From: Candidatus Levyibacteriota bacterium
GTDB lineage: Bacteria > Patescibacteria > Microgenomatia > Levybacterales > UBA12049
Assembly (NCBI GenBank): GCA_016186625.1
Contig: JACPLG010000008.1
Coordinates: 174,548 to 238,547 of the forward strand
Direction of reading: 5' to 3'
DNA length: 64,000 bases
Shown here piece after piece: positions 25,569 to 33,807 of the stretch (the stretch's first letter is position 1; each line of letters opens with the position of its first letter). The position numbers were made by a program, and so were the translations under genes. Below the pieces are notes generated by a model, which was not told where the DNA came from, did not search any database, and was given only the letters and a program-made list of their open reading frames with translations.

Positions 25569-27599
25569 ATGGATTTTAAACTCGTATCAGACTTTGCGCC
25601 TGCCGGTGATCAACCACAGGCAATTGAAAAACTTACCAAAAGCATTGAGTCGGAAAACAGGCACTCTGTCCTTCTTGGTGTTACCGGTAGTGGAAAAACG
25701 TTTACAATGGCAAATGTAATTCAAAATCTCCAGCGTCCAACTCTAATTATTTCTCACAACAAAACATTGGCAGCCCAACTTTATCAGGAGTTTAGAGACT
25801 TTTTTCCGCAAAATACGGTAAGCTATTTTGTTTCATATTACGATTATTACCAGCCCGAGGCATATATGCCAACAACTGACACATATATTGAAAAAGAATC
25901 AGAAGTAAATGAGGAGATTGACAAGCTTAGACTTCTTGCTACAACTTCCCTCCTGACAAGAAAAGACGTTATAGTTGTTGCCTCAGTTTCTTGCATCTAT
26001 AATATCGGTTCTCCTTTTGAGTACAGAAAATTTGTAGCCTTACTTGAGATTGGGACAGAAACTGACCAGAAAGACATGATGCTTAAGCTTGCTGATCTTC
26101 AATACTCAAGAAACGATTACTCATTCCAGCGAGGAACTTTTCGCTCCCGTGGTGAGTCAATTGATGTCTTCCCGGCTTACATGGACAACGGAATCAGAAT
26201 TGATATAGCAAACAATAAAATAATAGGTCTTGAAGAGTTTGATCCACTTTTAGGAAAGACGGTAAGTAAACTTGACCATGCAGTAATTTATCCTGCCAAG
26301 CATTATATGACAGATCCCAGGACTTATGGTGATGTGTTCAAACATATCCGAGCCGATATGGAAAAGAGAGAAAAAGAACTTAAAAAAAAAGGTAAGCTTC
26401 TGGAAGCACAGAGGATAAGGCAGCGGACAACATATGATCTAGAAATGATTCAAGAGCTTGGATTTGTTAACGGTATTGAAAACTATTCAAGGTATTTTGA
26501 CGGTAGAAAGCCCGGAGAACCTCCCCACACTCTTCTTGATTATATGGAAGAATGTTCAAGTAAGTGGCTTTGTTTTATTGACGAATCTCATATGAGCCTT
26601 CCTCAGATTCGGGGAATGTATAACGGGGACAGAGCTAGAAAACAAATGCTAATCGATTATGGTTTTAGGTTACCTTCAGCGCTTGATAATAGACCTTTGC
26701 GCTTTGATGAATTTATGCAGCGTACTCATCAAATGGTTTATGTTTCGGCAACACCCGATGAATATGAAATATCTCTTGCCACAGAAGCACGCCTGCCAGC
26801 GCCTGAGCGCAGCGATGGCGGGCAGGAAAAAAATGCAATAGTTGAGCAGTTGGTGCGCCCAACCGGCTTAGTTGACCCAACTATAACCGTTAAACAAACA
26901 AAAGGGCAAATTGAAGATCTTATATCTGAAATTGGCAAGCGAGTTAAGAAACACCAAAGAGTTTTGGTTACAACGCTAACAAAACGTATGTCTGAGGATT
27001 TGGCAACTTATTTATCAGAACGGGGAATCTTGGTGTCTTACCTTCATTCTGATATAGAAACGCTAGAGCGCCAGGATGAGCTTGATCGGTTGCGCTCAGG
27101 AAAATACGATGTTTTAGTCGGAATTAACCTTCTTAGGGAAGGATTGGACCTTCCGGAAGTTTCTCTTGTTACTATTTTAGACGCTGATAAAGAAGGGTTT
27201 TTGAGAAGTAGAACTTCACTCATTCAGATTATGGGACGAGCCGCAAGAAATGTTGATTCAGAAGTCATAATGTATGCAGATAACATTACGGGATCAATGA
27301 AAGAGGCAATTGCAGAGGTTGAAAGGAGAAGAAAAGTGCAACTTAAATATAATAAAAAGCATAAAATTACTCCTAAATCCATACAAAAAGCTATCAGGGC
27401 AAGATTGGTTGAAGAGATAGAAGAAGACCAGAAATCTGCGGATTTTCTTTTAAGGCTGCAGGAAAAAGAAGTCTTAATGCCGGATGAGAAAGAAAGGCTG
27501 GTTAAGCAGCTTCGTCAGCAAATGCTCCAAGCTGCAAAAGAACTAGACTTCGAAACCGCAGCAATTTTAAGAGATCAAATTAAGGTCCTAAGGCAATAG
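25569..27599 (+). CDS. uvrB: Excinuclease ABC subunit B
   Basis: The 676-residue protein is UvrB: Walker A GVTGSGKT (37-44), the beta-hairpin YYDYYQPEAYMPTTDTYIE, the conserved FIDESHMSLPQIRGMYNGD, LRFDEF, YVSATPDEYE, IEQLVRPTGLVDP-like motif, LTKRMSEDLATYL, and the helicase motif QIMGRAARN. It ends with a UVR domain (RQQMLQAAKELDFETAAILR) that binds UvrC. It loads onto lesions with UvrA. Residues 408-419 (RLPAPERSDGGQ) are encoded by a palindrome absent from usual UvrB. ATG 25569 is chosen over an upstream TTG. Confidence 0.95.
   Translation: MDFKLVSDFAPAGDQPQAIEKLTKSIESENRHSVLLGVTGSGKTFTMANVIQNLQRPTLIISHNKTLAAQLYQEFRDFFPQNTVSYFVSYYDYYQPEAYMPTTDTYIEKESEVNEEIDKLRLLATTSLLTRKDVIVVASVSCIYNIGSPFEYRKFVALLEIGTETDQKDMMLKLADLQYSRNDYSFQRGTFRSRGESIDVFPAYMDNGIRIDIANNKIIGLEEFDPLLGKTVSKLDHAVIYPAKHYMTDPRTYGDVFKHIRADMEKREKELKKKGKLLEAQRIRQRTTYDLEMIQELGFVNGIENYSRYFDGRKPGEPPHTLLDYMEECSSKWLCFIDESHMSLPQIRGMYNGDRARKQMLIDYGFRLPSALDNRPLRFDEFMQRTHQMVYVSATPDEYEISLATEARLPAPERSDGGQEKNAIVEQLVRPTGLVDPTITVKQTKGQIEDLISEIGKRVKKHQRVLVTTLTKRMSEDLATYLSERGILVSYLHSDIETLERQDELDRLRSGKYDVLVGINLLREGLDLPEVSLVTILDADKEGFLRSRTSLIQIMGRAARNVDSEVIMYADNITGSMKEAIAEVERRRKVQLKYNKKHKITPKSIQKAIRARLVEEIEEDQKSADFLLRLQEKEVLMPDEKERLVKQLRQQMLQAAKELDFETAAILRDQIKVLRQ
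26791..26826 (+). repeat. In-frame palindromic element inside uvrB
   Basis: CCTGCC (26792-26797) faces GGCAGG (26821-26826), and CGCC (26800-26803) faces GGCG (26817-26820), leaving a GC-rich loop. The 36-nt GC-rich block is in frame and adds about 12 residues between YVSATPDEYEISLATEA and the conserved VEQLVRPTG segment. Local base composition differs sharply from the rest of uvrB. Confidence 0.7.
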
Positions 27600-27603
27600 C
27601 TTT

Positions 27604-27639
27604 ACACCCCGGGTGTGAATTTACCTTTACACCCTAGGG
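27604..27639. repeat. ACACCC/GGGTGT repeat, copy 1
   Basis: Directly after uvrB lies ACACCC-C-GGGTGT, then GAATTTACCTTT, then ACACCCTAGG. The same order occurs at 37664-37699. It sits between convergent genes here, which argues against a promoter role; it could be a terminator-like or REP-type structure. Confidence 0.65.
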
Positions 27640-27646
27640 AGACGAT

Positions 27647-28840
27647 TTATTTTAGGAGCCGATGCAAGGCCTTGTCTTTTTCGGATGGGGAGATTTTGGA
27701 TCTTCGAACTGCATGCTGGAGTATTCCAATTGTTTGATCATAAGTTGTGCGATCGATTGGATATGGAGTTACATCTTTACCCCCGTGGGCAAAAGAATAG
27801 CGGGCCGGATCTTGGTAAGATGGCTCTGCCCCATAAATTATTTCGCTAACTAAACTTAAAGCTCGAATTGTTTTTCCTCCGACTCCTTTTATAGAAAGTA
27901 AACTTTCAAAATCCTCTGGATTCTCATAAGTAACTCTTTGCAGAATCCTTTCAAGATATTTGCTTTTTGTGAAATCCTCCATCTCAACTGCATGATGCTT
28001 AAACTCTACCCCATCAAACTCGGCAAATACAAACACTTGTTGCTGGTTTTTCAAGGCGTCCCCTTGAAAAGCTTGATATGGCGATGTTTTTAATGCTATC
28101 ATACGAGAGACTGCCCCCGAGTGTTTTCGAAGTAGCTCAATGTCTTTCATTAAAGTTTTATATCCTGATTCAACTAATTCAATTGAAATATCTTTATTCT
28201 TTTTACTCTTCTTATCAACTAAATTTCTGGTTGATTTCCTAAATAACTGAGATACAATTCCTTTGTGAGGTTCCTGCGTAAACTCAATATCGGCCGGATT
28301 ATCACTATACCAGTGGTAACGGCGGGCAGTTGCATTCTGGGTATTCATTCCCTGTTGGACAACAGTCCAGGCGCCATTTTTACTAAAGAAAAAAGCGTGA
28401 TGATAAAGAGTGTAATCGTCCTGAATTAGGGAACTATCTACCTTTGCAGACATTTTTGAGGAATAAACAAGGTTATTCGTTGTTTTTTCAGGCAAGCTCA
28501 AAACTCCTCCCCACTGCTCGATTTCGTCTGGAGTTTTTCTGCTAGTAGCTCCTTTTCCGCCAGCAATAAATACACCCAGTTCTAACTCTCTTCCGCGAAT
28601 GGCCTCTTTTAAAGCTGCAGTTAAAATAGTCGTAAGACCTGAAGCATTCCAGTCAAACGCCAGGACTGTTCCCAAGGACTGAAACCACACCGGATCAGCT
28701 ACCCTTTTTATATATTCATCTGGCCCATACTCCTCAATTAAAACATCTGTCATGCTCCTGCCGAGCTTGACCATCCTCTCAAAGAGCCACGGAGGACATT
28801 TCCCAGCATCAAGTGTCATTGTTGCAATACCGCGTTTCAT
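27647..28840 (-). CDS. DUF763 protein
   Basis: The 397-residue protein starts MKRGIATMTLDAGKCPPWLF, the typical beginning of DUF763, a family best known from archaea and thermophiles. Other parts are VWFQSLGTVLAFDWNASGLT, QQGMNTQNATARRYHW (reading WTVVQQGM), and an HhH-like LLSIKGVGGKTIRALSLV near 320-340. DNA binding is suggested by the HhH motif; the function is unknown. The frame opens further to 28876, but the start at 28840 agrees with the family. A 21-bp palindrome lies just upstream. Confidence 0.82.
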   Translation of the reverse strand: MKRGIATMTLDAGKCPPWLFERMVKLGRSMTDVLIEEYGPDEYIKRVADPVWFQSLGTVLAFDWNASGLTTILTAALKEAIRGRELELGVFIAGGKGATSRKTPDEIEQWGGVLSLPEKTTNNLVYSSKMSAKVDSSLIQDDYTLYHHAFFFSKNGAWTVVQQGMNTQNATARRYHWYSDNPADIEFTQEPHKGIVSQLFRKSTRNLVDKKSKKNKDISIELVESGYKTLMKDIELLRKHSGAVSRMIALKTSPYQAFQGDALKNQQQVFVFAEFDGVEFKHHAVEMEDFTKSKYLERILQRVTYENPEDFESLLSIKGVGGKTIRALSLVSEIIYGAEPSYQDPARYSFAHGGKDVTPYPIDRTTYDQTIGILQHAVRRSKISPSEKDKALHRLLK

Positions 28841-28869
28841 ATTTTGGAAAAGAATATTTAAACTCTTCC

Positions 28870-28890
28870 TTCCCACATGTCAAGTGGGAA
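28870..28890. repeat. 21-bp palindrome TTCCCAC-N7-GTGGGAA, copy 1
   Basis: Arms TTCCCAC and GTGGGAA enclose ATGTCAA. Two more copies with the same arms and a loop starting ATGGAA lie at 35612-35632 (inside murT) and 51725-51745. Confidence 0.75.
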
Positions 28891-28902
28891 CGCAATTTAT
28901 AA

Positions 28903-29268
28903 TCAAAAACCGCTAATGTTCTCTACATGCTCTATGTTACTCGCATCTCCAGAATAATCAAGCAGAACCGAAATTGCGTCTATTCTTAGGGACTGCGGAA
29001 GTTTCGGATTTAGGACTTTATAAAACTGGGCAGTTTTGACAAGGGAATGTAGTTTAAAAGGCGTAATTTGTTCAAAGGGTGCTCCAAACTGATATGACGT
29101 TCTGGTCTTCACTTCAACGAAAACCAAGGTCCGACCTTGAAGCGCGATAATGTCAATTTCTCCGTAACCTTTGCGGAAATTCCTGTCAATTATTTTATAA
29201 CCTCGTTTCCGCAGAAACTGTACGGCTAACTCTTCACCCAATTTGGCAGTGGGATTAGAGATTTTCAT
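28903..29268 (-). CDS. yraN: YraN/UPF0102 putative endonuclease
   Basis: The 121-residue protein matches UPF0102: KLGEELAVQFLRKRGYKIIDRNFR, then the restriction-endonuclease-like core GEIDIIALQGRTLVFVEVKTR, with the E-x-K motif, and FYKVLNPKLPQSLRIDAISVLLD. The D and EVK residues resemble a PD-(D/E)xK nuclease site. It lies downstream of rplS in the same orientation, as is common in bacteria (rplS-rnhB-yraN order, here without rnhB). Confidence 0.88.
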   Translation of the reverse strand: MKISNPTAKLGEELAVQFLRKRGYKIIDRNFRKGYGEIDIIALQGRTLVFVEVKTRTSYQFGAPFEQITPFKLHSLVKTAQFYKVLNPKLPQSLRIDAISVLLDYSGDASNIEHVENISGF

Positions 29269-29272
29269 CTTT

Positions 29273-29563
29273 TTACGGATTAAGCCTTGGGGATTTAAGA
29301 AAATTAAGTTTTGCCCGCCTTATGTTCATTTTTGGTTTTGCTTTAAAATCTACTTTATCTACATTCGGGTTTCCTACGTGCCAAATTCTCTCCACCGCAA
29401 CATCACCTACGTGTTTTTGAACAGTATAGCTTTTATTTTCTCCGCGTCCTCTTATTTGAAGAACCTGACCCTCAAAAATCTGCGTCCTTGTCTTTTCTCC
29501 CTCTTTAATTTTAGTGTGAACCTTAACAATATCCCCAACCTTGAAATTAATTGAATTTAACAT
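29273..29563 (-). CDS. rplS: 50S ribosomal protein L19
   Basis: The 96-residue protein is L19: FKVGDIVKVHTKIKEGEKTR, QIFEGQVLQIRGRGENKSYTVQK-type core, and the C-terminal ERIWHVGNPNVDKVDF, then RRAKLNFLKSPRLNP. It sits at the 30S-50S interface. It is slightly shorter than the E. coli protein (115). yraN follows after 4 nt. A near-palindrome (29611-29638) lies 48 nt upstream of the start. Confidence 0.93.
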   Translation of the reverse strand: MLNSINFKVGDIVKVHTKIKEGEKTRTQIFEGQVLQIRGRGENKSYTVQKHVGDVAVERIWHVGNPNVDKVDFKAKPKMNIRRAKLNFLKSPRLNP

Positions 29564-29610
29564 AGCACCTAATTATAGCTGATAAAAATACTTTGTTCAA
29601 TAATATTACC

Positions 29611-29638
29611 ATTACGGGTATACTAGTATATCCGTAAA
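29611..29638. repeat. 28-bp palindrome family, diverged copy
   Basis: ATTACGGGTATAC then TAGTATATCCGTAAA. It differs at two positions from the perfect 28-bp palindrome at 36791-36818. It lies between the end of pyrG and the start of rplS, upstream of rplS. Confidence 0.7.
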
Positions 29639-29642
29639 ATCA

Positions 29643-31178
29643 TTAATTTCTATTTTTAAATACCGATTCGATGAATCCCAGAAAAATAGGATGTGGATTT
29701 AGAGGTCGGCTTTTGTATTCGGGATGGCCTTGGGTACCTAGATAAAATGGGTGTTTACTTTCCGATAATTCAATTATTTCAGCCAACCCTTCTTCTACAG
29801 ACTTGGCTGCAACAATAAACCCGGATTTTTCAAACTTCTCCGCGTAATCATTATTAAACTCATATCTATGCCTATGGCGTTCAGAAGTCAGGCATTTTGA
29901 TTTGTCAATAAAATCATTGTATCTATCATAAAGCTTAAAAGCTCTCGTCCCCTTTTTAACCGTTGCTTCCCAGCGTCCAAGCCTCATCGTCCCTCCATAA
30001 GCGCGTCTTTGCATAAATTCTTTTTGCTTGGGCATAAGATGGATTACTAAATTCTTTCCACTGGGATCATTTTCCTCGGTATTCGCATCTTTCAACTCCA
30101 AAACATCCCGAGCATAGGATATTACTGCCAGCTGCATTCCATAACATAGCCCAAGATATGGAATTTTTTTCTGCCTGGCATACCCTGCAGTCTTAATCAT
30201 CCCCTCAGCTCCCCTCGATCCCCATCCTATTGGGACAATTATGCCGTCTGGTTTTCCGATTAGTTTTTCTAAATCAGGATTTTCTTCTGCTTTTTCCGCG
30301 TTAATCCAGTGTGTTTTAACATGGACTCCAAGCTCATATGAGGCGTGATCAATTGCGTCAAAAAGAGCAGCGTAGCTATCTCTTAACTGATAATCACCTG
30401 TCCCAAAATACTTACCTACAATGGCAATTTCAACAAATTCATTTTGATTTTGAACTTTTTTAACCTTGCCAACAAATCTTTGCCATTTTGACAAATTTGA
30501 ATCTTTAACTTTTAAATTTAATTTTCTTAAAATTTTTTTCCCTAGACTTTGTTTGTCTAAGATTAATGGAACCTCATAAACAGATGGAAGGTCTGGACTA
30601 GAGATCACATTTTCGGAAGGAACATTACAAAAAAGAGCTAAGCGGTCTCGTCTTCTTTGGTCAAGATATTTTTCTGAGCGGCAAATTATAAAATCTGGCT
30701 GTATTCCCAAAGAATTTAACGTCCTGACAGATAGTTGCGTTGGTTTGGTTTTGGGTTCCCCAAGGTGTTTTGGTGTTGGGACGTAGCTGACGTGAACGTG
30801 AATCACGTCACCTGGGTTTTTCAACGTCATTATACGTGAGGCCTCGTAGTAAAAAACGTTTTGATACTCCCCGGCAGTTCCGCCGATGAAGTTATCCTTT
30901 CCCATGTCTTCACCCAGAAATTTTTCATATGTCCCTATATCCATATCAGCCTCAGTCCCATCTTCGCAAAGGAAAGTATCACCATGCTCAATTGGATTAA
31001 TTGTTCCTGCGTCAAGATTTAAGTAGTTTTCAAATTTTATTGGAGCGATCTTGTATCCTGCAGCTTTTAGAAGGAGTGATATTGAAGCTGATGTAATGCC
31101 TTTCCCGATACCTGAAATGACTCCCCCGGAGACAAATATATACTTTGTTCGCCTTAAGTTCCTATTACTATCGGGCAC
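29643..31178 (-). CDS. pyrG: CTP synthase, divergent and internally shortened
   Basis: The protein (511 residues from GTG 31178) has a synthetase domain with the P-loop GGVISGIGKGITSAS, EDGTEADMDIGTYEKF, KTKPTQLSVRTL and IQPDFIICRSE. The glutaminase domain has PYLGLCYGMQLAV (nucleophile Cys near 344), the alternate-active motif RRAYGGTMRLG, and GTQGHPEYKSRP. It makes CTP from UTP, ATP and glutamine. Compared with E. coli PyrG, about 50 residues between YERF and IGGTVGD are missing, and the Mg-binding glutamate before IGGT is replaced by Phe. TATTAT (31184-31189, minus) ends five nt before GTG 31178, so the upstream extension to 31244 is not used. Confidence 0.85.
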   Translation of the reverse strand: MPDSNRNLRRTKYIFVSGGVISGIGKGITSASISLLLKAAGYKIAPIKFENYLNLDAGTINPIEHGDTFLCEDGTEADMDIGTYEKFLGEDMGKDNFIGGTAGEYQNVFYYEASRIMTLKNPGDVIHVHVSYVPTPKHLGEPKTKPTQLSVRTLNSLGIQPDFIICRSEKYLDQRRRDRLALFCNVPSENVISSPDLPSVYEVPLILDKQSLGKKILRKLNLKVKDSNLSKWQRFVGKVKKVQNQNEFVEIAIVGKYFGTGDYQLRDSYAALFDAIDHASYELGVHVKTHWINAEKAEENPDLEKLIGKPDGIIVPIGWGSRGAEGMIKTAGYARQKKIPYLGLCYGMQLAVISYARDVLELKDANTEENDPSGKNLVIHLMPKQKEFMQRRAYGGTMRLGRWEATVKKGTRAFKLYDRYNDFIDKSKCLTSERHRHRYEFNNDYAEKFEKSGFIVAAKSVEEGLAEIIELSESKHPFYLGTQGHPEYKSRPLNPHPIFLGFIESVFKNRN

Positions 31179-31205
31179 GATTAATAATACCACAATTTGA
31201 TATAC

Positions 31206-31234
31206 TTGACAACATCTTAATAAAGGAGTAAAAA
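31206..31234 (+). promoter_or_regulatory. Promoter for a short leader-like transcript
   Basis: TTGACA (31206-31211) and TAAAAA (31229-31234) are 17 nt apart. The transcript would start near 31241, at the Shine-Dalgarno sequence AAGGAGG (31243-31249). Confidence 0.5.
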
Positions 31235-31256
31235 TAAACTGCAAGGAGGCAGGATC

Positions 31257-31316
31257 ATGATGACTTTAAAGAACTGGGCTGGGACCCAGTTTTTTGTTGG
31301 AGGAAAGCTTCTTTAA
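31257..31316 (+). CDS. Possible 19-codon mini-ORF overlapping a terminator
   Basis: AAGGAGG lies 7 nt before ATG 31257. The frame encodes MMTLKNWAGTQFFVGGKLL and stops at 31314-31316. An intrinsic terminator lies inside the ORF at 31272-31295, so most transcripts would end before the stop codon. It could be a leader peptide, a toxin-like peptide, or a small RNA that exposes a Shine-Dalgarno sequence. Too short for any homology judgement. Confidence 0.35.
   Translation: MMTLKNWAGTQFFVGGKLL
31272..31295 (+). terminator. Intrinsic terminator inside the mini-ORF
   Basis: AACTGGG (31272-31278), loop CTGGGA and CCCAGTT (31285-31291) form a seven-base-pair stem followed by a T run to 31295. Confidence 0.75.
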
Positions 31317-31336
31317 TTGATATAATTTCGGTTACT

Positions 31337-31407
31337 GCGGGATTGGTTCAGTGGTAGAACGTTTCCTTCCCAAGGAAGAAATGCGAGTTCGATTCTCGTA
31401 TCCCGCT
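31337..31407 (+). tRNA. tRNA-Gly (CCC)
   Basis: A 71-nt cloverleaf: acceptor GCGGGAT/ATCCCGC, D arm GTTC/GAAC, and anticodon stem TTTCC/GGAAG around loop TTCCCAA (anticodon CCC). The T arm is GCGAG-TTCGATT-CTCGT. The discriminator is T; no CCA is encoded. TATAAT at 31321-31326 is the -10. Confidence 0.94.
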
Positions 31408-31410
31408 CAA

Positions 31411-31821
31411 CTATTTTGCGTTGGGGATTATGAGCTGTGTTCCCGGAGGAACATAATCAGGATTTTCAAGTTTGTTTGCCTCAACAATTTCAACATACCT
31501 GTATCCGTCACCATAGAATCTGACTGCTACGTCCCAGATAGACTCACCTTCTTTTAAAATATACGTTCTTTGGGATATGGGAGTTGTTGACTGCGGAATG
31601 TTAGTTGTGTCAAGATCTGACGGAGCTTGTATACGAGTTTCTCTTATCAGTAGAAAAAAGACCACAACAAGTCCAATAACAACTACAGCTCCCAGAATAA
31701 GACTTACATAAGACTCACTTAAGCGGATTTTTGAAGATATATCCTGATAAAGGTTTCCTTTTGTATCTTCTAACTGTCCCGTTTCAACCGGAGTTATTTT
31801 CTTTGTTCTCTTCTTTGCCAT
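31411..31821 (-). CDS. Membrane-anchored LysM protein
   Basis: The 136-residue protein has a basic cytoplasmic N-terminus (MAKKRTKK), one membrane helix (YVSLILGAVVVIGLVVVFFLLI, about 38-59), a short linker, and a C-terminal LysM domain (YILKEGESIWDVAVRFYGDG, then IVEANKLENPDYVPPGTQLIIP). LysM binds N-acetylglucosamine polymers, so it probably holds peptidoglycan near the membrane. It ends 4 nt from tRNA-Gly on the other strand. Confidence 0.85.
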   Translation of the reverse strand: MAKKRTKKITPVETGQLEDTKGNLYQDISSKIRLSESYVSLILGAVVVIGLVVVFFLLIRETRIQAPSDLDTTNIPQSTTPISQRTYILKEGESIWDVAVRFYGDGYRYVEIVEANKLENPDYVPPGTQLIIPNAK

Positions 31822-31944
31822 TTCCGTGACAGTTTGACTATATTACAACAACTAAATTAAAAAATGCAAGCCCTAATTTGAAGCAAAAATATTTGACCGT
31901 GTATCCACTCTTCTGTTAAAATACGACTGCGGCAATTCAAATTT

Positions 31945-32018
31945 GGGTTCGTAGTGAAGAGGCCTATCACGCCTCCCTGTCACGGAGGAGATCGCCGGTT
32001 CGAATCCGGTCGGACCCG
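31945..32018 (+). tRNA. tRNA-Asp (GUC)
   Basis: A 74-nt cloverleaf: acceptor GGGTTCG/CGGACCC with one T-G, D arm GTGA/TCAC, and anticodon stem CCTCC/GGAGG around CTGTCAC (anticodon GTC). The T arm is CCGG-TTCGAAT-CCGG. The discriminator is G, as expected for Asp; no CCA is encoded. The promoter is TTGACC near 31892 with TAAAAT about 18 nt downstream. Confidence 0.95.
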
Positions 32019-32046
32019 CAAAGATAATTTAGAGTAATAATTTAAC

Positions 32047-33807
32047 GTGACAAACAAAGAGATTGCAAAGCTTTTTCGCGCTGTTGCTGCTTCTTATTCC
32101 ATAAAAAACGAGAAGAAATTTCGTTTCCAAATTATCGCCTACCAAAAAGCAGCAGACGCTGTTGATGGACTAACTACTCAACTTGAAGATCTTTATAAAG
32201 AGGGCGAACTTGAAGAAATCCCAGGAATCGGAGCAACGATTAAAGGAAGACTTGAAGAACTCTTTAAAAAAGGGAAAGTTAAACACTTTGAAGATGTTAT
32301 GAAAGGTATTCCTCCGTCTGTTTTTGTTTTAATGGAGATACCTTCAATTGGACCAAAGAAAGCATTTAGAATTTCCTCCCACTTCCATATTAAAAATCCG
32401 CAGACTTGCATAAATGAGGTTGAAAAATTAGCAAAAAGTGGAAAAATTGCAAAACTTGAAGGATTCGGAGAAAAGTCCGAAGCCGATATTCTCCGAGCGA
32501 TTTCGGAGTTTAAAGAAGGGAAAGGAAAAACTACAAGAATACTCCTTTCTTATGCGGGTGAGGTTGCTGATCAAATTTTAGATTATCTTAAGAAATTTGA
32601 ATACGTTAAAGATGCAGCGCCTTTGGGAAGCTTAAGAAGGATGAAGCCACTTGTAGGAGACATAGATATTGCCGCAACAACAACAAAACCAAAGCAACTG
32701 ATTGAACATTTTATAAAATACAAAAGAGTTGATCGTATAATAGAAAAAGGGCCAACTACTGCTTCAATTTTAACAACAGCCGGGAACCAGATAGATCTTA
32801 TGGTTTTATCCCCTAAAAAGTGGGGTTCCCTTCTTCAACATTTTACAGGAAGCAAAGATCATAATGTTGCTTTAAGAGAATATGCCTTGAAGAAAAGTTT
32901 ATCGCTCTCAGAAAAAGGAATAAAAAATTTAAAAACAGGAAAAATGAATGAGTTTTCCAAAGAAGAGGAATTTTATAAAAGTCTTGGACTCTCCTGGATC
33001 CCTCCTGAGATGAGAGAAAACACAGGTGAAATAGAACTTGCGTTAAAAAACAAACTACCAAAGATTGTTGAACTAGGAAACATAAAAGGAGACTTTCATA
33101 TTCACACAAGTTTTCCTGTTGAACCAAGCCATGATCTTGGAAAAAATTCAATTTCCGAAATGCTTCAAAAAGCCAAGGAATTAGGATACGAGTATCTTGG
33201 TTTTTCAGAGCACAATCCATCCCAAAGCAAACACACAAAGCAAGAGATAATTGACCTTATTTTAAAAAGAAACGAAGAAGTTGAGAGGCAAAACAATCTA
33301 CACGGAGTAAAAACATTTAAGCTTATGGAAACAGACATTCTCCCTAACGGAGAGCTAGCGCTGCCTGAAGAAGCTTTGGAAAAACTGGACGCAACAATTG
33401 TTTCGATCCATTCTGTTTTTAAGATGGGCAGAACCGAGATGACCAAACGGGTTCTTACCGGACTCTCCCACCCAAAAGCAAAAATATTAGCTCATCCTAC
33501 AGGAAGACTTTTAAATGAAAGATACGGCTATGATCTGAATTTTGATGAAATTTTTGAATTCTGTAAAAAAAATAATAAAGCTCTGGAAATAAATGCTTAT
33601 CCAAACCGTCTTGATCTCTACGATGAGTTGATACGAAAAGCAGTTGATGGGAAAGTTTTGCTTTCTATAGACACGGACAGTCACGCGGTCTACCAAATGG
33701 AACTTATGAGATACGGAGTCGCACAGGCTCGCCGTGGCTGGGCAACAAAATCTGATATAATAAATGCACTTTCATACGATGAGGTTAAAAAATGGTTCAG
33801 TTTGTAA
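32047..33807 (+). CDS. polX: DNA polymerase/3'-5' exonuclease PolX
   Basis: The 586-residue protein starts with GTG. It has an N-terminal HhH domain (EIPGIGATIKGRLEEL), the Pol X palm with GSLRRMKPLVGDIDIAATT (metal aspartates near 204-206), and a thumb region with VALREYALKKSLSLSEKGI. The C-terminal PHP exonuclease domain has KGDFHIHTSF, GFSEHNPSQS, SIHSVFKMG, LAHPTGRL and SIDTDSHAVYQ, all metal ligands present. It fills short gaps in base-excision repair. Upstream is tRNA-Asp. Confidence 0.94.
   Translation: MTNKEIAKLFRAVAASYSIKNEKKFRFQIIAYQKAADAVDGLTTQLEDLYKEGELEEIPGIGATIKGRLEELFKKGKVKHFEDVMKGIPPSVFVLMEIPSIGPKKAFRISSHFHIKNPQTCINEVEKLAKSGKIAKLEGFGEKSEADILRAISEFKEGKGKTTRILLSYAGEVADQILDYLKKFEYVKDAAPLGSLRRMKPLVGDIDIAATTTKPKQLIEHFIKYKRVDRIIEKGPTTASILTTAGNQIDLMVLSPKKWGSLLQHFTGSKDHNVALREYALKKSLSLSEKGIKNLKTGKMNEFSKEEEFYKSLGLSWIPPEMRENTGEIELALKNKLPKIVELGNIKGDFHIHTSFPVEPSHDLGKNSISEMLQKAKELGYEYLGFSEHNPSQSKHTKQEIIDLILKRNEEVERQNNLHGVKTFKLMETDILPNGELALPEEALEKLDATIVSIHSVFKMGRTEMTKRVLTGLSHPKAKILAHPTGRLLNERYGYDLNFDEIFEFCKKNNKALEINAYPNRLDLYDELIRKAVDGKVLLSIDTDSHAVYQMELMRYGVAQARRGWATKSDIINALSYDEVKKWFSL

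Noticed and set aside
31351..31557. ORF across tRNA-Gly
   Set aside because: It reads through the tRNA and the antisense of the LysM gene.
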